From an uncultured Bacteroidota bacterium (GTDB taxonomy: Bacteria; Bacteroidota; Bacteroidia; NS11-12g; UBA955), in assembly GCA_903953615.1 (NCBI GenBank), contig CAJBKH010000072.1, forward strand, positions 1 through 5,330: a DNA stretch of 5,330 bases, in the 5' to 3' direction. A program made the translations under genes and the position numbers. Below the pieces are notes generated by a model. That model was given only the letters and a program-made list of their open reading frames with translations, was not told the origin of the DNA and ran no database searches. This document shows positions 1 to 5,330 of the stretch, piece by piece. Position 1 is the stretch's first letter, and each line of letters starts with the position of its first letter.

Positions 1-324
1 CATATTAAAAACATTGAATTGGAACATGTCTACCAGGCCTTGAATAAAATACTTTCACAAAACGAAGGCACCTATTACCAGTACCGTCAATTGCTTACCG
101 CGGCCCAATGGCAACTGCTGCGCGCCATTGCCCTCGAAGGCACCGTTGACAAGCCCTATGCCCAACAATTTATCTACCGCCATCAACTGGGCACCCCAGC
201 CAACGTTAAACGAAGCTTAGAAGCTTTAATACAAAAAGAAATGGTGTATCAAAACACCAATTTAAAAAACCCCTACTTCGAGGTGTACGATAAATTCTTG
301 AAGCTATGGATGCAGCATAAATAA
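1..324 (+). CDS. AAA-type ATPase (ATPase_2/DUF4143-like family), C-terminal fragment
   Basis: This is the 3' end of a gene that begins outside the window. The frame is open from base 1 (His-Ile-Lys-Asn...) to a TAA at 322-324, so the TTG at position 19 is not a real start. About 107 residues are visible. They resemble the C-terminal winged-helix part of the bacterial/archaeal AAA ATPases that are common in Bacteroidota. The visible marks are a 'LTAAQWQLLRAIA' helix, a 'GTPANVKRSLEALIQKEMV' helix-turn-helix-like segment, and a closing 'YEVYD-F-LW' type strand and helix ('FEVYDKFLKLWM'). The P-loop and Walker B region would lie upstream and cannot be checked. The biological role of this family is poorly defined. 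By eye its GC content is clearly higher (53-57% over 61-180) than that of the genes to its right. It converges on tsf. The family call is by resemblance and is moderately sure. Confidence 0.7.
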   Translation, partial: HIKNIELEHVYQALNKILSQNEGTYYQYRQLLTAAQWQLLRAIALEGTVDKPYAQQFIYRHQLGTPANVKRSLEALIQKEMVYQNTNLKNPYFEVYDKFLKLWMQHK

Positions 325-329
325 TGCAC

Positions 330-366
330 AAAAAAAAATCCCATCAACCTAGGCTGATGGGATTTT
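330..366 (-). terminator. Rho-independent terminator of the rplM-rpsI-rpsB-tsf operon
   Basis: A perfect 12-bp inverted repeat (335-346 with 355-366) encloses an 8-nt loop. Read on the minus strand, the stem runs directly into a tract of U residues (the A run at 330-338 on the plus strand), which is a classic intrinsic terminator 22 bp after the tsf stop. On the plus strand the stem ends in only four T before AAAA, so it may also stop the convergent ATPase gene, but more weakly. Confidence 0.9.
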
Positions 367-387
367 AAAATATAACTTAAATTTAAA

Positions 388-1224
388 TTAAGCGCCTAAA
401 GCAACTCTTTTAAAGCTTTTCACTACAAGACCTGCTTCTGTATCAGTAAGCATTTTAGCAATGGTTTTAGAACCATCTTTTACGAACTCTTGGTTCATTA
501 AAGTGTATTCTTTGTAGAATTTATTCAAACGACCCATTGCAATTTTCTCAGCCATTTCTGCTGGTTTGCCTTCTGCAATCGCTTGCTCTTTTCCTACTTC
601 AATTTCTCTAGCAACGGTTTCAGGAGCAACATCACTTTCGTTCAAAGCAATTGGGTTCATTGCTGCAATTTGCATTGCAGTATCTTTACCAGCTGCAATG
701 TTTGCATCGCTAGGGGCGTTGTTCATTTCTACCAATACACCCATTCTGTTACCAGCGTGGATATAAGCTACTACGTTTTCACCATTGATGATTTCGTATT
801 TAGAAACTTCTAACTTCTCTCCAGTTTTACCCATCAAGTCGATTAATGATTGTTCTATAGCAACACCATTAATTGAAGATGCTTTTAAAGCCTCAAGATT
901 TGCTGGTTTTGCATTCACTGCAAACTGAGCGATATCATTAGCTGCTTTTAAGAAATCGTCGGTTTTAGCAACGAAATCTGTTTCGCAATTTAATTCTATG
1001 ACAATACCTGTTTTTTTATCCTCTGAAGTCAATGCAATTACTGCACCTTCTTTAGCGGCTCTATCGGCACGGTTCAAAGAAATTTTTTGTCCTTTTTTTC
1101 TTAAGAAATCAATCGCTGCATCAAAGTCACCATTGCTTTCGGTAAGGGCTTTTTTACAATCCATCATACCTGCTCCGGTCATTTGACGCAATTTGTTTAC
1201 ATCTGCTGCACTTATTGTTGACAT
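388..1224 (-). CDS. tsf: Translation elongation factor Ts (EF-Ts)
   Basis: EF-Ts is the cytoplasmic nucleotide-exchange factor that releases GDP from EF-Tu during elongation. The N-terminal UBA-like domain is clear ('VNKLRQMTGAGMMDCKKAL', about residues 9-27). It is followed by the core with the 'NCETDFVAKTDDF' segment; its TDFV motif (residues 82-85) inserts against the EF-Tu nucleotide site. The C-terminal region ('EGKPAEMAEKIAMGRL', 'NQEFVKD') is also typical. The start chosen gives MSTISAADVNKLR and 278 residues, which matches how family members begin. An ATG three codons earlier (1231-1233) would add MSN and give 281 residues, but it sits only 2 nt from an AGGAG sequence. The gene is last in its operon, 25 bp after rpsB, and is followed by a strong terminator. 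The rpsB-tsf pairing is nearly universal in bacteria. No frameshift or missing motif was seen. Confidence 0.97.
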   Translation of the reverse strand: MSTISAADVNKLRQMTGAGMMDCKKALTESNGDFDAAIDFLRKKGQKISLNRADRAAKEGAVIALTSEDKKTGIVIELNCETDFVAKTDDFLKAANDIAQFAVNAKPANLEALKASSINGVAIEQSLIDLMGKTGEKLEVSKYEIINGENVVAYIHAGNRMGVLVEMNNAPSDANIAAGKDTAMQIAAMNPIALNESDVAPETVAREIEVGKEQAIAEGKPAEMAEKIAMGRLNKFYKEYTLMNQEFVKDGSKTIAKMLTDTEAGLVVKSFKRVALGA

Positions 1225-1235
1225 ATTACTCATCT

Positions 1236-1241
1236 CTCCTT
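1236..1241 (-). promoter_or_regulatory. Shine-Dalgarno-like sequence before tsf
   Basis: On the minus strand the sequence AAGGAG, within AAAAAGGAGAG, lies in the rpsB-tsf gap. It is 2 nt from the upstream ATG (1231-1233) and 11 nt from the preferred ATG (1222-1224). The first distance is too short and the second rather long, so it only mildly favours the downstream start. The other fully visible genes here have A/T-rich leaders without such a motif. Confidence 0.5.
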
Positions 1242-1249
1242 TTTATAAA

Positions 1250-1999
1250 TTAAGCTTCTGCACTTTCTTTTTCTGATTTTGATTTTTCAATCTCAGCAGA
1301 ATCTTTGTCTTTCTTTCTTTCAGCCATACCTTCTTCGATAGCAGCAACGATATAATCAACAATAAATTTGATTGATTTTGAAGAATCGTCGTTACATGGA
1401 ATTGGGAAATCGATGTTAGTAGGATCGCTATTGGTATCAACCATGGCAATTGTTGGCATGTTTAATTTCATAGCTTCTGCTACTGCTAAGTGTTCACGTT
1501 TTACGTCAACGATAAACAAAGCAGATGGCAAACGTGACATGTCAGCAATACCACCTAATACTTTAGTTAATTTCGCTTTTTCACGCTCTAACATTAATTT
1601 CTCTTTTTTATTGATATTGGCATAAGTACCATCTACAGCCATTTTATCAATGGTTTGCATTTTTTTGATTGACTTACGCACAGTAGCAAAGTTGGTTAAC
1701 ATACCGCCCAACCATCTTTCAACCGCGAACGGCATGGCAGTTTGAGCAGCAGCTTCCTTAATGATATCTTTTGCTTGTTTTTTGGTGGCTACAAATAAAA
1801 TTTTGCGACCAGATTTAACCATGCTTTTAACGGCAGCGCCTGCTTCTTCTAATTTAACAGCAGTTTTGTGTAAATCTATGATATGAATTCCATCTTGCTC
1901 CATAAAAATGTATGGTGCCATTTTGGGATTCCATTTGCGGGTAAGGTGTCCGAAATGACAACCCGCTTCCAATAATTGTTCTTGTGATACTGAAGACAT
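1250..1999 (-). CDS. rpsB: 30S ribosomal protein S2 (uS2)
   Basis: S2 is a small-subunit protein that binds late in assembly, on the back of the 30S between head and body. The 249-residue product has the N-terminal signature 'GHLTRKWNPKMAPYIF' (17-32), the 'FVATKKQAKDII' strand and helix (69-80), 'ERWLGGMLTNF' (94-104), and the second signature region 'LFIVDVKREHLAVAEA' followed by 'PTIAMVDTNSDP' (161-193). The last 25 or so residues are a charged Lys/Glu/Ser/Ala-rich tail with no conserved motif, as is common in this phylum. The ATG at 1997-1999 aligns with usual S2 N-termini. Its leader (TTTATTACAA) has no Shine-Dalgarno sequence. It lies 12 bp after rpsI and 25 bp before tsf, so it is cotranscribed with both. 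It appears intact. Confidence 0.98.
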   Translation of the reverse strand: MSSVSQEQLLEAGCHFGHLTRKWNPKMAPYIFMEQDGIHIIDLHKTAVKLEEAGAAVKSMVKSGRKILFVATKKQAKDIIKEAAAQTAMPFAVERWLGGMLTNFATVRKSIKKMQTIDKMAVDGTYANINKKEKLMLEREKAKLTKVLGGIADMSRLPSALFIVDVKREHLAVAEAMKLNMPTIAMVDTNSDPTNIDFPIPCNDDSSKSIKFIVDYIVAAIEEGMAERKKDKDSAEIEKSKSEKESAEA

Positions 2000-2011
2000 T
2001 TGTAATAAATA

Positions 2012-2398
2012 TTAACGTTTGCTGAATTGAAATCTTTTTCTTGCTTTCTTTTGACCCGGTTTCTTTCTCTCAACCATTCTGTCATCTCTTGTTAACAAAC
2101 CCAATGGTTTTAAAGCCAAACGGTTTTCTACGTTAATTTCGCAAAGCGATTTAGAAATAGCCAAACGAATTGCTTCAGCTTGACCGGTAACACCACCACC
2201 ATCAACATTAATTTTAATGTCAAATTTACCAACGTTGTTGGTAACTTGTAATGGTTGCATTACTTTGAATTGGTTTACAATTGTAGTGAAATAGGCATCG
2301 TATGATTTATTGTTAATCATAATGGCACCAGTCCCTGGTGTCATATAAATACGAGCAATTGATGTTTTTCTTCTACCTGATGTATTTGTAACTTCCAT
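2012..2398 (-). CDS. rpsI: 30S ribosomal protein S9 (uS9)
   Basis: S9 is a head protein of the 30S subunit whose C-terminal tail reaches the P-site tRNA. The 128-residue product is full length for the family. It begins with the 'GRRKTSIARIYM' strand (8-19), carries the S9 signature 'GGGVTGQAEAIRLAISKSL' (67-85), continues with 'LLTRDDRMVERKKPG' (101-115), and ends in the basic tail ARKRFQFSKR. The terminal Lys-Arg pair is the universally conserved element that contacts the P-site tRNA. The start is the ATG at 2396-2398, 15 bp after the rplM stop, with an A-rich leader (ACAAAATAAC) and no Shine-Dalgarno sequence. The rplM-rpsI pair is conserved across bacteria. In this window rpsB and tsf follow directly, which makes one translation operon. 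Confidence 0.98.
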   Translation of the reverse strand: MEVTNTSGRRKTSIARIYMTPGTGAIMINNKSYDAYFTTIVNQFKVMQPLQVTNNVGKFDIKINVDGGGVTGQAEAIRLAISKSLCEINVENRLALKPLGLLTRDDRMVERKKPGQKKARKRFQFSKR

Positions 2399-2413
2399 GT
2401 TATTTTGTATGGA

Positions 2414-2863
2414 TTATAATTTAATTTTTAATGGTTTCGGTTGTTGTGCTTCGTGCGGATGGGTATCGCCTTCATAAACAAACAGGTTGGTATACATTCT
2501 ACTACCCAATTTGTTTTTCGGCAACATGCCTTTCACAGCTTCTTCGATCAACTTAATTGGCTTCTTGTTCACTAGGTCGCCCGCAGTGATTCTTTTCTGC
2601 CCACCTGGAAAACCAGAGTAAGTGATGTATTCTTTGGTTGCTAATTTGCTTCCAGAAAGTTTTACCTTTCCTGCATTGATAACGATTACGCAATCCCCGT
2701 TGTCGGAGTTTGGGGTATAATCAGTTTTATTTTTGCCAATCAAGGCTGCAGCTATCTGAGTTGATAAACGACCAAGTATTTTATCACTTGCATCAACTAC
2801 ATACCAATTCTTCTGAATGGTTGCTTTATTAGCATAAACGGTTTTGTAACTTATTGAATCCAC
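2414..2863 (-). CDS. rplM: 50S ribosomal protein L13 (uL13), GTG start
   Basis: L13 is an early-assembling 50S protein that binds 23S rRNA. The 149-residue product matches Bacteroidota L13 from its first residues (MDSISYKTVYANKATI). It shows 'WYVVDASDKILGRLSTQIA' (20-38), 'GDCVIVINAGKVKLSG' (56-71), 'SGFPGGQKRITAGDL', and the family signature around 'VKGMLPKNKLGSRMY' with 'HPHEAQQPK' near the end. The start codon is GTG (2861-2863). No in-frame ATG is available nearby and an in-frame TAA lies about 20 bases upstream, so GTG is the only sensible start and it falls where homologues have Met. There is no Shine-Dalgarno sequence. It is the first gene of the rplM-rpsI-rpsB-tsf operon and has its own promoter in the 77-bp upstream gap. 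Confidence 0.97.
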   Translation of the reverse strand: MDSISYKTVYANKATIQKNWYVVDASDKILGRLSTQIAAALIGKNKTDYTPNSDNGDCVIVINAGKVKLSGSKLATKEYITYSGFPGGQKRITAGDLVNKKPIKLIEEAVKGMLPKNKLGSRMYTNLFVYEGDTHPHEAQQPKPLKIKL

Positions 2864-2894
2864 GACTTTATTATGTTGAAAAAATTAAGGGTTG

Positions 2895-2926
2895 CAAAAT
2901 TAGATAATCCTTATTGAAATACCAAA
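2895..2926 (-). promoter_or_regulatory. rplM: Bacteroidota-type promoter of the rplM operon
   Basis: On the minus strand TTTG (2926-2923) is followed by a 20-nt spacer and TAATTTTG (2902-2895). This matches exactly the known Bacteroidota housekeeping consensus of a -33 TTTG and a -7 TAnnTTTG with about 19-21 nt between. The predicted transcript would start near 2887-2890, giving a leader of only about 25 nt before the GTG. That leaves no room for a structured ribosomal-protein leader. It lies in the only sizeable gap between the glycan genes and the ribosomal genes. Confidence 0.75.
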
Positions 2927-2940
2927 CAGTATTCCACTTT

Positions 2941-4074
2941 TTATTTAACAGTGACTAGCAGTTCTTCGTAAACCCTTGCTAACACTATCTTCTCTGTCTC
3001 CCAATTGTAATATTTTTTTACGGCTAATTTTCCGTTTTGGGCCAACTGTTCACTTTTTTCGACATCCCTGTGCATACTTTCAATGGCATCAGCTAGCGCA
3101 ATTGCCGAAAAAGGGTCGATACATTGACCCGAATTATTTTGCTCAATTACCGACCTATAAAGTGGAAAATTGGAGGTAATTACTGGCAAACCAATGGCCA
3201 TATATTCAAACAATTTAGTAGGGTAACTTTCAATGGAATTTTTCATAGGCCAAATGATGCATAAGCCCATACTGCAATGCTTTGCGTACTGATACCCCTC
3301 CTCTAAAGACAATCGCCCATGAAAATGCAACTGAGCCTCCACCTCTTTGTAATAAGGCAAGGCCTTCATTTTGTTCTCTAAATCGGTATACAATTCGCCA
3401 ACACAATGAAAATCATATACTTCGCCTTTTAATTTTAATAAATGTAAGGCCTCAATGATTTGCAAGATTCCCCTGTTCTCTAATACAATACCAATATAAA
3501 AGACAGACTTCAAATTTTGAAAATGCGCTTGCTCATAGGGTTTAAAAAAATCAATATCGCAAAAATTCTGCACTGTACTACAGCGCTTGGCCAGCTGCTT
3601 GTAGCGCTTCTCGTAAGATTTTTCGGCCAATACAATATAAAAATATTGACAAGCTAACTTTTCAAAAAAATGAAAAGTGGTATAGGCTCTCTTTTGGTGT
3701 TTGATCCATGGCTTATCGAAAATATCTTCAGCAATGTTCTCATGCACATCCCATATCACTTGCTTGCCCATTAGGCGCAACAACAAACCACAAGGTATTA
3801 ATTCTGGATCGTGCAAATGGTAAACACGCGCATTCACCTTCATGGCTTTAAAAAACATGAGCAACCACCCTACCAATACCCGCAATTGTCGGTTGTGAAA
3901 GCGCTTGAATGGAATAATTAGAATGCCTTTATATGTCTCTTTTTTAGGATGCACACCTATTAAGGTTACATCATACTGCGTCTTTAAAGCTTGACACATA
4001 CGGTAAAAAATCCGTGTATCAAGTGCAAAATGCACTGAACTAAGATGACATATTTTGATGGTAGGTTCTTTCAA
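2941..4074 (-). CDS. GT4-type (GT-B fold) glycosyltransferase
   Basis: This is a probable cytoplasmic or membrane-associated retaining glycosyltransferase that transfers a sugar from a nucleotide donor to a growing surface glycan. The N-terminal half begins with the first strand 'IKICHLSSVHFALDTRIF' and carries 'YHLHDPELIPCG' (85-96) and 'VIWDVHEN' (106-113), typical of one GT4 subgroup. The C-terminal half has the 'FYIGIVLENRGI' strand and loop (192-203) and the donor-site E-x7-E motif, Glu282 to Glu290, in 'ESYPTKLFEYMAIGLPVI'. There is no signal peptide. No ATG exists near the N-terminus. I chose the TTG at 4072-4074 (MKEPTIKICHL, 377 residues) because it puts the first strand where homologues have it. 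A TTG at 4114-4116 would give 391 residues, but it lies inside a hairpin. The gene follows the UDP-xylose synthase, so UDP-xylose or UDP-glucuronate is a plausible donor. That is inferred from position only. Confidence 0.88.
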   Translation of the reverse strand: MKEPTIKICHLSSVHFALDTRIFYRMCQALKTQYDVTLIGVHPKKETYKGILIIPFKRFHNRQLRVLVGWLLMFFKAMKVNARVYHLHDPELIPCGLLLRLMGKQVIWDVHENIAEDIFDKPWIKHQKRAYTTFHFFEKLACQYFYIVLAEKSYEKRYKQLAKRCSTVQNFCDIDFFKPYEQAHFQNLKSVFYIGIVLENRGILQIIEALHLLKLKGEVYDFHCVGELYTDLENKMKALPYYKEVEAQLHFHGRLSLEEGYQYAKHCSMGLCIIWPMKNSIESYPTKLFEYMAIGLPVITSNFPLYRSVIEQNNSGQCIDPFSAIALADAIESMHRDVEKSEQLAQNGKLAVKKYYNWETEKIVLARVYEELLVTVK

Positions 4075-4139
4075 TGCGTAGCAATAATAAATATTATAGT
4101 AGACAAATAAGCCCAATGCTTCAGGCTTATCCTAACCAT
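4071..4139 (-). other. 22-codon ORF before the glycosyltransferase, possible leader peptide
   Basis: An ATG at 4137-4139 opens a 22-codon frame (MVRISLKHWAYL followed by a hydrophobic STIIFIIATH) that ends with TGA at 4071-4073. The stop overlaps the preferred TTG start of the glycosyltransferase as TTGA, the geometry seen in translational coupling. The frame covers the hairpin at 4108-4129. It starts 12 bp after the decarboxylase stop and has no Shine-Dalgarno sequence. A frame this short arises easily by chance, and I know of no homologue. Confidence 0.25.
4108..4129 (-). terminator. Hairpin between the decarboxylase and glycosyltransferase genes (weak terminator or processing site)
   Basis: The transcript can fold TAAGCCTGA with TTGGGCTTA into a 9-bp stem (seven Watson-Crick and two G-U pairs) around an AGCA tetraloop. 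It begins 22 nt after the decarboxylase stop codon. The following tract is only TTTGTCT, so termination would be partial at best. It could instead stabilise the upstream mRNA. The TTG at 4114-4116 lies in its 3' arm, which argues against that codon as the glycosyltransferase start. Confidence 0.45.
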
Positions 4140-4151
4140 CCTAAATTTAGT

Positions 4152-5138
4152 TTATTTCTTAGTAAACTCTCGTCCCAAAGGATCTTCGTAAAGCTTCTCT
4201 TTGCTCAAAGATTTAAAATACTCATAGGTAATTTTTAATCCCTCGGCACGACTTACCTTTGGCTCCCAACCCAAGATAGCTCTTGCTTTGGTAATGTCTG
4301 GTTGTCTTTGTTTCGGATCATCGGTAGGCAATGGTTTAAAGATAATCTTTTGATCGGTACCAGTTAATTTAATAATCTCTTCTGCAAAATCTTTAATTGT
4401 AATTTCATCGGGATTACCAATGTTTACCGGATCAGCACAATCACTTAACAACAATCTATAAATACCCTCAACCAAATCATCTACATAACAGAATGAGCGT
4501 GTTTGACTGCCATCGCCAAATGCGGTTAGGTCTTCGCCTCTTAAAGCCTGACCGATAAATGCAGGCAATACTCTGCCGTCATTCAGTCGCATACGCGGAC
4601 CATAGGTATTAAAGATTCTTACAATTCTGGTTTCTAAACCATGATAAGTATGATAAGCCATGGTCATGGCCTCTTGAAAACGCTTGGCCTCATCGTAAAC
4701 ACCACGCGGACCAACAGGATTCACATTGCCCCAATAATCTTCGGTTTGTGGATGTACTTGTGGGTCGCCATACACCTCGCTAGTAGATGCAATTAATAAA
4801 CGTGCACTTTTTTGCTTTGCTAAACCCAATAAATTATGAATACCCAAGGAACCAACTTTCAAAGTTTGAATCGGGATTTTTAAATAATCAATTGGACTGG
4901 CTGGCGATGCAAAATGCAAGATATAATCTAATTTCCCAGGCACATGCACAAATTTTGAAACATCGTGGTGATAGAATTCGAAATGTTCTAATTTAAATAA
5001 GTGTTCGATGTTGTGTAAATCACCTGTGATTAAATTATCCATGCCAATGACGTGGTAACCTTCTTTTATAAATCTATCGCAAAGGTGAGAGCCTAAAAAG
5101 CCTGCTGCACCTGTTATTAATACTCTTTTTTGTGTCAT
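4152..5138 (-). CDS. uxs: UDP-glucuronate decarboxylase (UDP-xylose synthase)
   Basis: This is an extended short-chain dehydrogenase/reductase that converts UDP-glucuronate to UDP-xylose through an NAD-dependent 4-keto intermediate in the cytoplasm. The 328-residue product has the Rossmann motif GAAGFLG (10-16), the nucleotide-binding 'MDNLITGD' (33-40), and the family-typical 'LHFASPASPIDY' (74-85). The active-site elements are 'STSEVYGD' (118-125; Ser120 and Glu121 by analogy with ArnA) and Tyr148-x3-Lys152 in 'GVYDEAK'. They are followed by 'RIFNTYGPRMRLNDGRV' (174-190), 'GDGSQTRSFCYVDD' and 'RQPDITKA' with Arg278. The whole length closely resembles UXS rather than dTDP-glucose dehydratase or UDP-galactose epimerase. 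The ATG at 5136-5138 puts the glycine motif at the expected distance and lies 4 bp after the dehydrogenase stop, implying one transcript and sequential reactions. The gene symbol is conventional. Confidence 0.95.
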   Translation of the reverse strand: MTQKRVLITGAAGFLGSHLCDRFIKEGYHVIGMDNLITGDLHNIEHLFKLEHFEFYHHDVSKFVHVPGKLDYILHFASPASPIDYLKIPIQTLKVGSLGIHNLLGLAKQKSARLLIASTSEVYGDPQVHPQTEDYWGNVNPVGPRGVYDEAKRFQEAMTMAYHTYHGLETRIVRIFNTYGPRMRLNDGRVLPAFIGQALRGEDLTAFGDGSQTRSFCYVDDLVEGIYRLLLSDCADPVNIGNPDEITIKDFAEEIIKLTGTDQKIIFKPLPTDDPKQRQPDITKARAILGWEPKVSRAEGLKITYEYFKSLSKEKLYEDPLGREFTKK

Positions 5139-5142
5139 GTCT

Positions 5143-5330
5143 TTATTTAACTATTTCTCTTCCAATGCACTCATAATGATAACCCAATGTTTTCATTTCT
5201 GAAGGCTCATATATATTTCGTCCATCGAAAATAGCTTTCTGATTTAATTGACCAGCAACTTGGTTAAAATCTGGTGAACGGAACTCAGGCCACTCGGTAA
5301 CAATTACCAAGGCATCTGCATTTTCTAATG
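5143..5330 (-). CDS. ugd: UDP-glucose 6-dehydrogenase, C-terminal fragment
   Basis: Only the last 61 residues are in the window; the 5' part lies beyond base 5330. The visible end, 'ADALVIVTEWPEFRSPDF' followed by 'AIFDGRNIYEPSEMKTLG' and '-YECIGR', is the diagnostic C-terminus of UDP-glucose/GDP-mannose dehydrogenases. It holds the FDGRN segment, whose Arg helps bind the UDP-sugar. 'VTEWPEF' is typical of the UDP-glucose branch. The enzyme oxidises UDP-glucose twice with NAD to UDP-glucuronate, the substrate of the next gene, which starts 4 bp downstream. The NAD-binding domain and catalytic Cys are not visible here, so activity cannot be judged. The stop is TAA at 5143-5145. Confidence 0.93.
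   Translation of the reverse strand, partial: LENADALVIVTEWPEFRSPDFNQVAGQLNQKAIFDGRNIYEPSEMKTLGYHYECIGREIVK

Noticed and set aside
19..324. A complete 101-residue gene starting at the TTG at position 19
   Set aside because: The frame is open through base 1, and the protein looks like the tail of a larger ATPase, so the true start lies outside the window.
1083..1100. A-rich runs in tsf that look like a slippery frameshift site (AGA AAA AAA GGA on the minus strand)
   Set aside because: They encode the conserved Arg-Lys-Lys-Gly segment of EF-Ts, the zero frame continues to the normal end, and I saw no stimulatory structure.
566..1186. Plus-strand open frames inside tsf (for example 566-766, 583-813 and 998-1186)
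   Set aside because: They lie antisense to a highly conserved gene, have no recognisable protein features, and are shadows of its codon pattern.
1250..1330. Repeat-like TTTCTTT/GATTTT runs at the rpsB end
   Set aside because: This is the low-complexity Lys/Glu/Ser coding sequence of the S2 tail, with no defined repeat unit.
1243..2085. Extra open frames over rpsB and the rpsI-rpsB junction, on both strands (1243-1449 and 1876-2085 minus; 1368-1625 plus)
   Set aside because: They overlap S2 and S9, both intact and conserved in full, and their translations are lysine-rich or low-complexity with no family resemblance.
2976..3179. Plus-strand frame antisense to the glycosyltransferase C-terminus
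   Set aside because: There is no homology signal, and the opposite strand has a clear E-x7-E glycosyltransferase domain.
4787..4996. Plus-strand frame antisense to the UDP-glucuronate decarboxylase
   Set aside because: The decarboxylase is conserved throughout this stretch, so this is a shadow frame.

Overview
The window reads as chromosomal DNA of a member of the Bacteroidota. The evidence is the gene order rplM-rpsI-rpsB-tsf, protein sequences typical of that phylum, start sites that almost all lack a Shine-Dalgarno sequence, and a promoter matching the phylum's own consensus (TTTG, 20-nt spacer, TAnnTTTG) upstream of rplM. The 278-residue EF-Ts, without the long insertion I recall from Flavobacterium, hints at a Chitinophagia- or Sphingobacteriia-like lineage. 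That placement is an inference from memory.

Layout from left to right. Positions 1-324 (+) hold the 3' end of a gene for an AAA-type ATPase of the ATPase_2/DUF4143-like kind (winged-helix tail only). A hairpin at 330-366 ends the convergent minus-strand operon. Positions 388-2863 (-) hold the translation operon, in transcription order rplM (L13), rpsI (S9), rpsB (S2) and tsf (EF-Ts), with gaps of about 12-25 nt. The 77-bp gap at 2864-2940 carries the rplM promoter. Positions 2941-5330 (-) hold a sugar-nucleotide/glycan cassette, in transcription order UDP-glucose 6-dehydrogenase (3' end only), UDP-glucuronate decarboxylase and a GT4-type glycosyltransferase. A hairpin and a 22-codon reading frame lie between the last two.

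How the genes work together: the dehydrogenase oxidises UDP-glucose to UDP-glucuronate, and the decarboxylase converts that to UDP-xylose. The adjacent glycosyltransferase probably uses a nucleotide sugar to build a surface polysaccharide; its donor and acceptor cannot be read from sequence. The cassette runs in the same direction as the ribosomal operon and no strong terminator separates them, so some read-through is possible. The dedicated promoter suggests the ribosomal genes are driven independently.

Nothing here looks like a new defence, mobile or RNA system. Every gene belongs to a known family. The points most worth a second look are regulatory: the rplM promoter, the hairpin plus small ORF before the glycosyltransferase, and the isolated Shine-Dalgarno-like sequence before tsf.
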